The notes: generated by a model not told the origin, from the sequence alone. A stretch of DNA of 64,000 bases from Blastomussa wellsi (GCA_947652115.1 OX393574.1:12317900-12381899); one strand, 5' to 3'; positions 44,690 through 56,564 are shown, counted from the first letter of the stretch. Numbers and translations are program-made.

Positions 44690-44960
44690 AGAATAATTTT
44701 AAACCCGGGGGTAACAGTCGATCGTGTAGTTTGATCGTCCGGGTGATGGTAGTCCCGAGAAGGACTGTTGTCGGTGACAGTGACTGAAGTTTCGACAACC
44801 TGAGCGGAAGTCATCATCAGAGCTATGACACATGACTCTGATGACGACTTCCGCTCAGGTTGTCGAAACGTCAGTCACTGTCACCGACAACAGTCCTCTC
44901 AGGACTACCCTGACCCGGACGATCAAACTACACGATCGACTGTTACCCCCGAGTTCAAAA
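44690..44960. mobile_element. Inverted pair of retroelement ends
   Basis: Two arms of about 130 bp point away from a centre near 44828. Each reads outward: CTCTGATGAyGACTTCCGC, GGTTGTCGAAAC, CAGTCACTGTCACCGACAAC, then GGACGATCAAACTACACGAT. The minus arm differs from the plus arm by a few substitutions and indels. The overlapping ORFs on each strand are mirror translations of the arms. Confidence 0.75.
44833..44877 (+). ncRNA. Hammerhead-ribozyme-like fold (candidate)
   Basis: Order seen: TGACT (44833-44837), CTGATGA (44838-44844), a 20-nt arm with GAC/GTC and CC/GG pairs, GAAA (44865-44868), CGTC, AGTCA (44873-44877). TGACT pairs with AGTCA exactly where helix I should, and ACGT could form a dimer-type helix III. 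Against it, position 10.1/11.1 would be C-C, so helix II needs a bulge. Activity is uncertain. Confidence 0.4.
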
Positions 44961-45251
44961 GTACCATTTCCCATTAAAATTATTGTTTTAGTATCAATTT
45001 CGATTTTAGATGTTCCAACAAAAATGTGAAGTCGGCGATAAAATCAGGCTTCGGCCTAATCTGATTAAAATTGAAATTTTTTCATTTCCATTTGTACAGG
45101 TCCAAAAAATAGCTAATGAAGCCATGAACATTTTCTCACTGTTTGTCAAGACACCTTTTCAAATTTGCAAGGGAAAAACCTACCATCATTGATTCGACTT
45201 CACAATTATCTTGTTAGATTTTACATTTCTAGATTATATGATAAACACGTG

Positions 45252-45832
45252 AAAATTAGCGATAGGAAAGAACAACGTTTCGGTTACATCGTGACACCAT
45301 TTTCAAGTTCAAATGCAGAAGGATAAACTGTCAGAAATATTCGCTCAAGATTAACATATATGCAATGTCACGCAAATAGTTTTGCTTGAATTGAGTCCGA
45401 CTGGATATTGAGAGATGGTTTTAATTCTCTAATTAGCAGCATTTCATGCACTAAACAATCGAACTTATTCATGCATTTCCTGAGAACAGAGAAATGTCTG
45501 TACAGGTCTTCCGGGACAGTGCAATGTTCGTCAAAGAAGTGTTTGCCAATGGAAGAAGACTGTACTGTCCCGAAAGACCTGAACAGACATTTCTCTGTTC
45601 TCAGGAAATGCATGAATAAGTTCGATTGTTTAGTGCATGAAATGCTGCTAATTAGAGAATTAACACCATCTCTCAATGTCCAGTCGGACTCAATTCAAGC
45701 AAAACTATTTGCGTGACATTGCATATATGTTAATCTTGAGCGAATATTTCTGACAGTTTGTACTTCTGCATTTGAACTTGAAAATGGTGTCACGATGTCG
45801 CCGAAACGTTGTTCTTTCCTATCGCTAATTTT
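45252..45832. mobile_element. Penelope-like element palindrome encoding endonuclease C-terminus twice
   Basis: Arms of about 280 bp meet near 45545. Each arm, read toward the outside, encodes HFSVLRKCMNKFDCLVHEML then LLIREL-PSLN-QSDSIQAKLF, which I recognise as the C-terminal end of the GIY-YIG endonuclease of Penelope-like retroelements. The minus arm (45368-45676) reads further through the centre (GKHFFDEHCTVPEDL) than the plus arm (45408-45716). Outside the coding ends, each arm has CTTGAAAATGGTGTCACGA then a stem and CCGAAACGTT, a tail motif like those at 44.3-44.9 kb. Reverse transcriptase is absent, so it is not autonomous. Confidence 0.82.
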
Positions 45833-46699
45833 TAGTGTCTATGTCTTACAAAACCTTTGCTTCTAAATTATATCATTGGAATTATTTTCTCATTCGATTG
45901 AAATGTAGTTCTGTTTTAACTTCTTCTAGTAAATCAATAGTTTATGGGAAACGTTCTTGGCTTACAAATGATTTTGGTACGCTTATACAGAAGAAAATTT
46001 AATTGTCTTGAATTTATCATTGTGCTACCGTTCTTTTGGAGTTCGTAAATTTTGTATGACAAAAATAAATGAAATCAGTAACCAAGAAATTTAATGCGAA
46101 CGAATTGTTTTAATCTTGATTTCCTTGTGTTTACTGTGGTCAGAATAATCTTCTTTACTTTCACTAAATGTTCGTGTTCTGGGTGGGAATGAACTTGGAC
46201 AATCACTTCCGTTTTCTTTCACCAGCGTCAGGCATTTGGATTTTATCACGTGTAATATATATATATGTGTGGAAAAAGACCTTTTACTACTGGCATTCGT
46301 TGTAATACAGGACAGAGTATTTAAAACAAAATTTAAAAAGTACAACTGAATTACTGAAGTTACAATCTAAATTGAGGTGAAACTGAAGTCAGCTCTGATC
46401 AAGGATAAGGAGTCGAATTGGCACATTACAAGAGATCTCGAGAATTAAACAACAGTTCAAATTGTCTGTTATTGTTCCAAAAATATTTACTGTTGTACAA
46501 AACTGTTAGATTGGGGTTACGTTGACTTTTAGTTTGAAATCAGATGGTATTATCAAAGCTCTCGAGACTAAAACAACAGTTAAAATTGTCAATTATTGCT
46601 CCAAAATGTCTCTTAACTGTTGTAGCAAATTCTTACGGGTAATTTCTTGAATTTGATGGTTTTATCTGTCCTGTATTACAAACAAGAATACGCCTTATC
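45833..46699. other. Intergenic stretch
   Basis: No gene is seen. Near 46430-46630 a phrase (GAGA-CTAAA-CAACAGTT-AAATTGTC-ATTGTTCCAAAA) recurs about 130 bp apart, a decayed direct repeat. A TATATATA run lies at 46256-46266. Confidence 0.5.
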
Positions 46700-47109
46700 G
46701 ATGGGTAGGCAAAGCGGCCAGAAATTACAGTGTGTGTATGGGAATCTGATAGGAAATAACTTTTTTAAATATTGAAGTTTGCACAATTTATGAATCGCAA
46801 CGTTAAACGTTAGGCAGAAGATTGTATTCAGCAAGTTTTAAGGATGTTGCTGGGATAGAAGACGCTTAGTTAAGTTTTCAATTTTCCATACATTTGTGGG
46901 TAATTTTTCCCATGAATGTATGGGAAATTATAAAATTAATTGAGCGTCTTCTATCCCAGCTGCATCCTTAAAACTTGCTGAATACAATCTTCTGCCTAAC
47001 TTTTAACGTTGCGATTCATAAATTGTGCAAACTTCAATATTTAAAAAAGTTATTTCCTATCAGATTCCCATACACACACTGTAATTTCTGACCGCTTTGC
47101 TCACCCGTC
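46700..47109. mobile_element. Large foldback element, arms of about 190 bp
   Basis: GGGTAGGCAAAGCGGCCAGA at the left is inverted at the right end, and almost the whole of each arm matches, up to a centre near 46905 (CATACATT and AATGTATG). The element is non-coding. Directly outside the right arm is CAAGATGGCG, a good start context for the unrecognised ORF 47113-47364. Confidence 0.85.
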
Positions 47110-47112
47110 AAG

Positions 47113-47364
47113 ATGGCGTCAAGGCCAATTGCCAGTTATGAAAGGGTTTTTATCCGTGAACACCATCTCGTGCGAATAATTCGAAAAACTAAACCGTTAC
47201 GGAGATACATTTGTTTTGACATGGTATTAGAAAGAAATTGGCGATTTTGTTTAATTTTTGGACGAGAAATTTTCAAGGGAAGCCATTTTAAACATTTTTG
47301 TCAAAAAAGTTGTCAGGGGAAACGCTGTGCAAATTTGTCCAGATTTTCCCGCCAAAAGACTTAG
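47113..47364 (+). other. Unrecognised 83-codon ORF beside a foldback element
   Basis: An ATG in strong context (AAGATGGCG) opens a basic 83-residue frame (MASRPIASYERVFIREHHLV). No domain is recognised, and the end overlaps a repeat word (CCCGCCAAAAGACTTAG) found inverted at 47694 and 47806. It may be part of a transposon. Whether it is expressed is unknown. Confidence 0.3.
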
Positions 47365-47644
47365 TATATATAGGAAAAATTTTTCTTCACACCTTTTTAT
47401 TAATTAATTGATTTTCACTTAACTAATTAAGATATAATTAAAGAATATTTGAAGTGAATAAAGTTAATTCAAATACAAAACACTTGTTGTATTTATTGTT
47501 TGCAATATTTTTATTGAAGATAATAATAAATATTACAATGAAAACTTCACTTTATTGAGTTGTTTAATTTACAATACAAAATGTAATAAAGAGAGCACAC
47601 AAATGCGAATTCTACATTTATTGATACACAATAAAATCCTTAAT

Positions 47645-47828
47645 TTTTTAAAAAAAAAATTGGCGCATGCGTATTTTGAGCGCCCGTATTTTTTCTAAGT
47701 CTTTTGGCGGGAAAATTAAATATTTTTAGGAGTATACATACAGATAAAGTAAAGACTTTTTTTAAAAAAAAATTGGCGCATGCGTATTTTGGGCGCCCGT
47801 ATTTTTCTAAGTCTTTTGGCGGGAAAAA
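47645..47828. repeat. 112-bp direct duplication, two units
   Basis: ATTGGCGCATGCGTATTTTG starts at 47659 and again at 47771, followed both times by GCGCCCGTATTTT and CTAAGTCTTTTGGCGGGAAA. The last word occurs inverted at 47342-47363, so the pair may be one end of a larger element (about 47340-47828). Confidence 0.85.
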
Positions 47829-49387
47829 TAAGCCTGGGCAAACCGATGTTAACAAGGGAACAACTTTACGAAAACATGGACAAAAAATTGCTTTGAAAAT
47901 TATTTCTAACAACAGACGCCTTATTACAAGGACAATTTATGCAAACCACTCGCAAAGTTTTGACTGCACAGGCAATTTGTAATGACAGTAAACATTGTGC
48001 TTAGACTGATCATAAATTTCTAGCAACATTTTGAAATCTGAGTCATACAAAATGGTAATAAAAGTTCTGCTCGATAAAAATGACTGATCATAAATTTACA
48101 CAGTCAAACCAGCCGTTCTTTTCAGCACAGTTGTGCAGTGTTGAGGCACAATGTACCAACATTGCTCGGCAATTTGCATGAACAACCTCTAAACTGAATT
48201 CATATTTGCTCCAGCAAGTTAACAAGTTCTGTTTGAGTTATTAAAGTTTTGTTTTTCATTGCTTGTGCATAAACGGAAATAATACCACTTCTGTGTCAAA
48301 GAGGGCAAGTACAAATTAAATACTGCCAGTTTGGTGATCTGAATTCAAGTTATCATTAACTTCTCCCAGTCTGATGATTAATTGTCGACCATGACACAAA
48401 CAGTTTCTCTCTGATTGACACAGAACAAATACCACAACTTATCAAAACTCAAGCGGAACTGGCAACTTGCTGATGTAAATTTGAACTCAATCTACAAGTT
48501 ACACAGGTAAACTGCAAATCAATATTGGAACATTGCGCCACAACATTGCAAAGCTGTGCGGAAACAAACATCTAGTTTGACTGTTACTGATCAAAAAGAA
48601 AATTCTTGTTCAATTCAAAATGGTTCTTGCCTAAGTGACTGATAATAAATTATGTGCCAGGTTTGGACTCCCTTGGCAATTAAAGACCGTTTCAACTGTT
48701 CTTGCTTCAGAGAATGGTTTTGCGCAGAAATTCTTAGTTTCAATTGTTGAATTGTTGAATATAATCGTAAAAAGACCTCTTTAGTTCGTTGTCTACCTCT
48801 GATTAAGCCTTGGATAATTCTCTTTGTCTTTGTCTTTGTCTTTGCCTTTGTCCTGGTTTATCCTGACGTGAAATACATATAGCATTGGTGGCTTTCAACA
48901 ACCTGTATGGAAAGAAGGTAAAAAGCGACATAAATAAATACAGCAGTTTACAATCAAATAGAAAACTTGTTACAACTGAATTTTTTAAAGCGAAATTAGA
49001 TAATCAGGATCGACAGGCCTGGCGTTGCGTGACAAACAAATTGTGACAAAACCTAAGCAACAAATCGTGACAGCCTAAGCAACAAAGCATGGCAGCTAGA
49101 GGAATAATCTACAGGCAAAGCCTGGCGTGACCACTTAAGCAAAAAATGACCTGATTAAGAAGGGTTTGCATCAGTAAATTAAAGAATGTCCAACAGTTGC
49201 AATTAAGCAGATACGGAAAGAAAATTTCAGGCTTTGAACGGGATCCGTCCGTCAGGTCTTTGTTCCAGTAGTGTTATGGCTGCATTCGCATATAAACCGT
49301 TTACATCAGTGTTTAGGAAATCCAAATTCAATTTATTTCTTTTTACCTATCAAGTTTTTATCATACTTTATACATGTGCACTTTTAA
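47829..49387. other. Intergenic stretch
   Basis: No gene is seen. A CTTTGT hexamer run lies at about 48824-48855, and a short CTAAGCAACAAA repeat at 49051-49090. Confidence 0.5.
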
Positions 49388-49740
49388 ATTTATTTATTTA
49401 TTTATTTATTTATTACAATTTAATGGCTAAAAGAATATATATACAATGAGCCATAAGGATGGTCTGCAAAAGAGACTCCCCTAGGCAGACCACCTCATCG
49501 AACATTACATTATAAACTAACCTAAAAGATAAAAATTCCCTAACCCCCCTTTTAAAACTCAAAAAAAAGACTACATTAAACTAACCTAGAAGATAAAAAT
49601 TCCCTAACCCCCCTTTTAAAACTTGAAACACTTGGTGCACTGCGGGTTAAAAATGGCAGAGAGTTCCACATATCCACGATACGATTAAAAAAGCTAAATT
49701 TAAAAACGTCTATTCGTGCAAACTGTTTCTTTATCTATTA
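49388..49740 (-). mobile_element. Non-LTR retrotransposon 3' end with AAAT-repeat tail
   Basis: On the minus strand RIDVFKFSFFNRIVDMWNSL and then SSFKRGVREFL resemble a LINE reverse transcriptase C-terminus. The tail is a run of AAAT (ATTT on plus, 49388-49413). A 65-bp internal direct duplication (AACTAACCTA-AAGATAAAAA) sits in the 3' UTR. Different family from the 19-, 24- and 51-kb pieces. Confidence 0.75.
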
Positions 49741-49970
49741 CAGCTTACTGTCTGCTATTCGGGTATTTGAATTTAAAAGCTTATTGTACAGGCAGTTATC
49801 TATACAGTACCAATCATTTTGCATACATAATTATAAAATAACTGAGATACTACGCGCACGCTCATTGGTTGATAGGTGTTTAGAAGAGAGTATGTAAACA
49901 TGGTTGTGACGCTTTAGTTTCGTGTGTATTTTTAAGAAATATTTTACAAAAGCAAAAAAGGACTTTTTAG

Positions 49971-50118
49971 TGTTTACATACCTGTAGCCTCATCTAGACA
50001 CAAGGCTGTTTGGGAGAATTCTCGAAAATATGCAAACCCTTGACTACGTCTCGAGTTTGCATAACTGTCTTGAATTCTCCCAAACCCCCGAGTGTTTAGA
50101 TGAGGCTAGATGTAAACA
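49971..50118. mobile_element. Foldback element, about 150 bp
   Basis: TGTTTACATACCTGTAGCCT and TTTGGGAGAATTC on the left are inverted on the right, around a centre near 50045. Non-coding. Confidence 0.78.
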
Positions 50119-50974
50119 CAGAAATAATGTCCTCTATTGCTTAATTGTGACACTAGACTTAATAATAACTTCCCTTGTCCTACTTATTTACATTTGAGAC
50201 ACCAGTTGCGAGTCATGTCACTCCCAATTTTTGGTGCAAAAAGAAAATGAAAAGCTTTAAAGCAAGACAAGCAAACTCAACCTCTTGCCACTTTGTAACT
50301 TGTTTGGCTGCATTAGAGTCTATAAACCTCACTTAGCTATTTTATCATTACACTACTGAGGTAGACTTTTTTTAGACTGAACTTTATTGAGATTTTCAGC
50401 CGATTTTCTGACTTTCAAATATTGGAAATCACTGTGGCAACTGTCAGGTCTAATGGAAAACTAAAAATTTGTATTTTGCATATTTTACTTTCTCATGAAA
50501 AGCGCATAAACAATCGCCAAATTTTTCAGAAATGATTAATTGATTGCAATAGTTTGGGCGACCTCCAGACTAAATATGTTACAAAGCGAGCAATTGTTTC
50601 TTTCAAACTACTAGAACATGGAATGAAGAAGGTTCTTTGATATCTGATGGGGTGATTGTCGAGCAATTTTAAATCTAATAGTACCAAAAACATTTTTCAT
50701 AGTACAGTATGTAACTGACTCATGTTTAATGTAGACAAAGACACAACAATTTATTCATATCATACATTTTTTTCTGTTGAATAACTGAAACATGCCTGTC
50801 ATGAAAAACTAGCATTGAGTGGCCAAAGTTGAAAAATGGCTTCCTTTCCTTTTTGGTCCATAAATATCGTAGCTATCAGATAGAAAAGAATAAAACAAAA
50901 TGTAGTTTGTAGGTTTCCTGGTATGGCCTAAAATGGCCCAATCTTAAAGAAAAAAGTTGTTATTGCTTATTAAT
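50119..50974. other. Intergenic stretch
   Basis: I see no gene or strong repeat. Confidence 0.5.
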
Positions 50975-51892
50975 ATATATATTTATTTCATTTGCCATAT
51001 AAAAGAAAGACAGATAACAATTTTGACAATGACGACAGGGTGAGGAGACTGCCAGGAAACCACCGGGCTTATAGGGAAGGCCACCTCGGTTAACAATATA
51101 TTTTATAATTAGGCTGTGAATGTACAGCTTGGCCAATTCAGTATCATTTCATTAAAAACTTAAAATAATCTTTTGCTCAACAGTAGAAAAGCTTGTTGCA
51201 CCAGTGATGGATATTGGGAGAGAGTTCCAAATTTTAGGACTTTGGTAGAGTGCCGTAAATTGTTTAAGATTCATATGACAGCGGTGTGATCTATGTTAAC
51301 TGGCAGTTAGAGTTTCAGAACTATGTACTTGACAACTTGTTAGGAAAAAATCAAATTGAGAAACATCGAGGGCAACAATTTGTTATGATAATAAAACATG
51401 AATTTAGTTATTTGTAATGAATGGACTTGGAAAATATTTAAGATGTCCAACTTAGCAAATTAGGTGGCAGTATGTGCTCGATAATCTGAGATGGTGATAG
51501 CTTGCACAGAATGCTTTTGTAAATAAAAAAAATATATATTAGTCACCTAATATGACCACATAGATGACCAGGCAGAATTCCAATACGTCATGTAAGAATT
51601 AACGTATAGTACTGTACAAGTTTAGTTTAGTGTTACGAGAATGATAATAAAAATCGACACCCGAATATTATGCCAACTGACTTAAAAATTTGTTTAAAAA
51701 GCTGATACGAGGTTTCCATGCAACATGCTCATCAATACAGACACCTAAAAATTTTGTTAAGCTTTCTTGTTTAAATGATTGATTTCCAAAGTGAAGAGAA
51801 AAGGATTTACCGAGTAACTTCTGGCTGGATTTAAAAATAATATACTTGGTCTGAAAAATGCAAAAGAGAAGATTGAACTCTTGGCCATTCAA
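50975..51892 (-). mobile_element. Degenerate LINE, 5'-truncated
   Basis: The minus-strand frame at 51668-51892 contains TKYIIFKSSQKLLGKSF and LTKFLGVCIDEHVAWKPRIS, typical of the RT thumb region of CR1/L2-style LINEs. Further on, decayed matches to the GPKIWNSLP end and the 3' UTR of the 19- and 24-kb copies run to a short AATAAATATATATATT tail near 50975. Stops and frameshifts are frequent. Confidence 0.8.
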
Positions 51893-52247
51893 AAAACAAC
51901 CTCGTCAAACTAAAACAATAATATTCATTAAAAGTGCATCTGCAGTGCGTACATATTTGAACTTTCATTTGATTGAAAGTTAATTGAGAATGAATAAGTG
52001 AATCACTGTACAGTATTGATCAAATCCAAAGTTAGAGTCACTTGAAATCTCAAATGATTTGACTCATCTTCAACCCCTGATGCTTGATCATTCTAGCTCC
52101 GAGTATTTGAGGAGTAGATGGGCCTAAAGCCTGTTTTGCCTACTCATAAAAACGCTAAGACAACAGTTAAGATCTACAATGAACACCCTAAATGAGACGA
52201 AAAGCCCTAATTGGAGACGACAATGAGGCCGGTTCAGTCCATATGGG
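51893..52247. other. Intergenic stretch
   Basis: Nothing recognisable is present. Confidence 0.5.
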
Positions 52248-52594
52248 AGTACCCTCTTTTTTTTTTTTTAACTTGATTGACCCATCCCACATAGGGCTTT
52301 TCAGGGCCAATTTACATAGCTAATCAGGGTGAGATCGGACGTCAGCATGTAAAGGCGCTCATAGCAGCCGCTATCAGTCCATTCATGATCTCACCCGAAC
52401 CCAAACCAGCAGAGCAGACCACAACACCGGGAACTCCATGCCCTACTCTTTGCGATAAGTGTGTGGGTTCTTTAACGTCCCCTGCTGACCTGTAACATTA
52501 AAGTTGCAGGAGACGGGACCTACGGTTTATCGTCCTTATCCGAGAAGACTAGAACATCTAACCATTTGCAGATTTTAGTTACAAAGGCAGCACG

Positions 52595-52635
<41 letters not shown>

Positions 52636-52702
52636 TCGAGACTTGAACCCGAGACCTCCAGCACGGTAGTTCGGCGCTCTACCAACTGAGCTAACCGGTC
52701 GG
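52248..52702 (-). mobile_element. tRNA-derived SINE with poly-A end
   Basis: On the minus strand a tRNA-like head (52627-52702) has an A box TAGCTCAGTTGGTAGAGCG and a B box GGTTCAAGTCT. A body follows with TTCTCGGATAAGGACGATAA, GGACGTTAAAGAACCCACAC and a GGTGAGATC stretch, then a run of A (T on plus, 52257-52269). The body resembles conserved central domains of metazoan SINEs. Naming the domain would need alignment. It is a different SINE from the 6.5/11.5/62.6-kb family. Confidence 0.8.
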
Positions 52703-55067
52703 CGGTCAGTCCCCCTTCCTATATTCAGAGGTTCACGAAAAGTTTTTTTTTCACTAATGGAAATAAAACCCAAATTTTTAAATCCTAGAAGAAGAAAAAT
52801 GAAACCAAAATTCTACTCTTAACGCTAGCAAACGGAGATACTACTTTATTTCCATTGAAGAAGCAATGTCGTGTGACCCACACAAACTGTTCCCCGTGTT
52901 TCTGACAGATTGTTACTTGTGTAAGCAACTCATCCATGAACTTATCTGGAATAAGCTGGAGTAAGCTTTCGCTAATAACATTTCTGTTGGCTTGCCTAAG
53001 GAGGAAGAGGGAACTATTTCTCTTTGCAAAATTTTCGTCGATTTTGAATTTAATTTTAGACTTGGCGATTTGCTAAGGCCTCGATTTCAACAAGTCTTAG
53101 ATTTAATTTACACGGTAAGCCGTCGCAATTGTTCATAGTTTAACATTTACCTGATTTCATCAATGTCACCGCCATCTTTAAGGTTGTCCTTTGATGTGTA
53201 TTTCCCCAAAATAACTGTACTGTATCAGACAAATTTTAGGTTTCGATTCATTTTATTCCATTATTTAATACATGCCCATATATTTTCGACAACAAGTAGC
53301 GGTGTTAAGTTTTGGCGGCCAGTTGTCAATATACAATGCAAACAAAGTAGTTGTATAATTCCTTCAAGGAGAAATAATTCTGCCTTCCGAATTAGTTCTA
53401 ACATGGAGAGTATATGATTTTTGTTTTCTTCAAAGAAATTCCTTTCAGACTCCAAGCAAGAATTAAAGTCTCATGGTTTCATTTTAAAACTAGCTGCAAA
53501 GCTTGAGACGAGATCTAAATGCACCAACTGCTCTTTTTACCAGCATGCCACACACTCTGCTAATGCTGTGCCAAAATAGCCAGCTTCTACATGCTTAGAG
53601 TTCCCTGCTCTGACTGCTAATCACCCCACACCAAAACTTTGGATTCTCCGAACACCATCAAAAACTTGTGAATGTCAATTATGAATTTAGAAATTGACCC
53701 CTCAATCGGAAAATCTGCATGATCGCACAGTGTGGACTTTCACCCAAAAACCTTCAAACAAAATTAAGGAGGTTCAGCTCTTTGAAATAGCACTATTTGT
53801 ACTATCTAAAAATTAATAAAGTTTATGTGTGACGACTGAAATTCCTTTTTCCTTCTAGGAAGTCAAAAAAGGCCCACTATGATTTGCACATGTAAAGAGA
53901 TTCAAAGAAGACCCATACAAGAAGGCCAAGCTCCTATAACAAAGAGAAAGACTGGAAGACTGACCAACTGAGATGAGATGAGATGATATAACAAAGAAAT
54001 GGCCGGCTTATACCAATTACAAAATAAGTCCACGCAAAATACCAATATTGTATGCACTCGCAAAGAAAACGATCGGTAGACCAAATATTTCAGGCTGTGA
54101 CTTTCCAACAAAGAATGTCTTCTTTTGTGGAACGTTTGCATATTTTTGATTGGTAGGACACAAGCTTATCTGGGGGGGTCCGGGGGCATGTTCTCCCAGA
54201 AATTTTTGAAATCTAGAACTTCTGAAATCACCGGAAATGCATTCTGTCATAGTCAGCATTATTGTGGTCATTGCTGTGGAGCAATTACCAAAGCAAATTG
54301 TGAAGACATCAATCATGTCTTTGATAAGACGAGATATTCATGAAACTCTAAATTTCTCAAATATCTTTGTTTACATTGAAATCTACCAAATTTTCAAAGT
54401 AGCACAAGTTTGTAAACTGCAGTTTAGTACTGTATGTAGAAAGAACTGTTAGTTGAAACGATCATATTCTGAACAACAGTGCAAGATGAAGAAGCTACTT
54501 TGGAGTCATCCTTGGGTTTATCAAGTAAATGAAAATGCTGCATTATAACCAAGCAAAAAAATCAGTGGCTTAGTCAGCATGTCAGTCACAGAGTACAATA
54601 CAACTCTCAATAACAACCAATGTACAATAAAACCAGATCAACGTCATTGGGATTGTGATCTGAACTACAGTAGGACTTGATCTGCCATGCCTTGAAAGAG
54701 AAGAATAACAGGGTTTTAAATGTTCCATCTGATCCTTCCAAGTCAAAGCTAGAAAAATCATTCTCTGAATCCCATGCATGCAAATCAGTTTGTGATGTCT
54801 ACCCAGGAATAGACCCACGCCCCTTCTAACTCGGCCATGGAACAGATGATGTTTAGGTTCTTGAAACTTTTGAATGCTATAAAAAGTTAGGTGCATTTTG
54901 AACTTGTGCAAAGGTTTATTTTAGCGAGGGTAAGATGGCCATACATGTACATCGTATAAAAATTTTGATTTAATGAAAAAAATATTTTGTATAGAAACAG
55001 GTCTTACATTTTTGTACAGGAAGACTAATAAATTATTTTGAATTCCAAATAATTGATGGGGTTACTG
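52703..55067. other. Intergenic stretch without supported genes
   Basis: Short ORFs at 53163-53455, 53902-54452 and 54582-54911 overlap on both strands and match nothing I know. Near 54171-54216 the phrase GGGGGGGTCCGGGGGCATG-TCTCCCAGAAATTTTTGA looks repeat-like. Confidence 0.45.
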
Positions 55068-55071
55068 TAAA

Positions 55072-55507
55072 GGCCGGTTCTCAATAGCGCATAGGCATAA
55101 GCACAAGCATAACATAAGCATAAGCAAGTGAGAACACCCGCGACATAAGCATAAGCATAAGAAAAACGAACATGTTTGTTTTTCTTATGTCGGCTTGTGC
55201 TTATGCTTACGCTTATGTCACAGTTTTCACAAGTGAGAACGGGGCCGACATAGGCATAAGCTCAAGCCTTTCAACCAATCACATGTCACTTTGACCCAGA
55301 CTTTTTCACTTCTGCAGAAAGTATCACAAGCAAAATGGAGGACACTATGACATCTGTAGACGTCAGCCATCTTGTTTTTAAACATCGAGGATACCTGGTA
55401 TCGAGTATTGCGTCAAAAAATGCATTCTGGGCGTGCGTATGTCCTTATGTTCTCACTTGCTTATGCTTATGCTTGTGCTTATGCTTATGCGCCAGTGAGA
55501 ACCAGCC
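55072..55507. mobile_element. TTAA-flanked MITE with ATAAGC-rich ends, copy 2
   Basis: Same family as 4156-4515: ends GGCCGGTTCTCAATAGCGC and, inverted, GGCTGGTTCTCACTGGCGC. The right flank is TTAA (55508-55511) and the left is TAAA, probably a mutated TTAA. It has an extra inverted ATAAGC segment (about 55160-55250). The small start-like ATGGAGGACACTATGACATC matches ATGGCCGACGCTATGGCATC of copy 1. Confidence 0.8.
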
Positions 55508-55511
55508 TTAA

Positions 55512-56560
55512 CCCTTTAACCCTTGAGAGTGCCATATGGCACATAATGTCATAACTTGGTCAATATTTGTCCAACTTATCTGATTTTTTGGTACCAAAAT
55601 TGTCTTGGAAAAATTTTTGAAAGGATAAAGTTGCACCTCCCCCTATTTGTGACTTAATTGACCACCCCTGTAACTTTTGAAACTTTTTTGTTTGATACAT
55701 AATATGCAGTATGCAACATAACTGACATTAACCACTGGACTGAAAGTTGGTGATAGACAACTTTTTTAATCCTTCTCTTTTTAAAATTTTGACTCATTTC
55801 TTTCAAAGCCCTAATACTTTCTTTTTATTTGTTAATTAAGCAATAGACCACAAGTTACTATGGTTTATAGGCTGATAAACCACACAGGATGTTGGTAGCA
55901 CACGAGAAGAATTTGTAAATCACAAGCCGCAGGCAAGTGATTTACAAATTCTTTGAGTGTTCTACCAACATCCCAAGTGGTTTATCAGCCTATAATCCAT
56001 AGTAACTTGTGGTCTATTGCTTTCATATAATAATTCAGGAAATGTGCGATTTTTCCATGAGTTTACTGGCACAATAAACCATAGCTGATTAACCAATCAT
56101 AGTACGTGCATTGATTTGGTTTAACAAATAAAGAAGCCTAAGCCATGTATTATACTGTCATAAAACACGACAGGCATTTGAGAACACGAGGGAAATGTAG
56201 AAAACACGAGCCATAAATTATGTCTTAGGTTTCTTCATTTTCTTTATGATATAGATTTTATATGCCGCAAGTAAAAACAACAAAACAAGCATGATCGATA
56301 AACTGAAGCAATTTAATTTCGCCTATAGTTGCCCTTGGCTATCCCCTCAGGCAACTCTTACGCTTCTTTCGTGCTCTCCAAACTTCCCGAGTGCTCCATA
56401 ACTCGATAGTGCACGCTAAAGCATGAGCCAATTGTAAAATAATGTGTTTTATGAAATTCTCTAATCAACACCTTTCAAATGGTGTATCATACAAGGATAT
56501 CAGATTTTTATTTTTTGATTTACGAGAAATGACCATTTGCCTTAATTAAGGTGTAAAGGG
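55512..56560. mobile_element. piggyBac-like non-autonomous element, 1.05 kb, with nested foldback
   Basis: The left end TTAA/CCCTTTAACCCTTGA and right end inverted TTAA/CCCTTTACACCTTAA form imperfect inverted repeats next to TTAA (55508-55511 and 56561-56564). CCCTTT beside TTAA is the classic piggyBac end. Inside, 55840-56020 is a 181-bp near-perfect palindrome (GCAATAGACCACAAGTTACT and its inverse), 56128-56245 a weaker one, and 56350-56427 a half-copy of the 9.5-kb foldback. No transposase frame. Confidence 0.7.
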
Positions 56561-56564
56561 TTAA

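Noticed and set aside
44478..45029. Two similar proteins on opposite strands
   Set aside because: They are mirror translations of inverted retroelement ends with no domain.
52627..52702. Functional tRNA gene on the minus strand
   Set aside because: A and B boxes are good, but the T loop is enlarged and a SINE body plus poly-A follow, so it is a SINE head.
54017..54343. Overlapping ORFs of 72-99 aa
   Set aside because: Both strands are open across a repeat-like GGGGTCCGGGGGCATG segment, with no protein motif.
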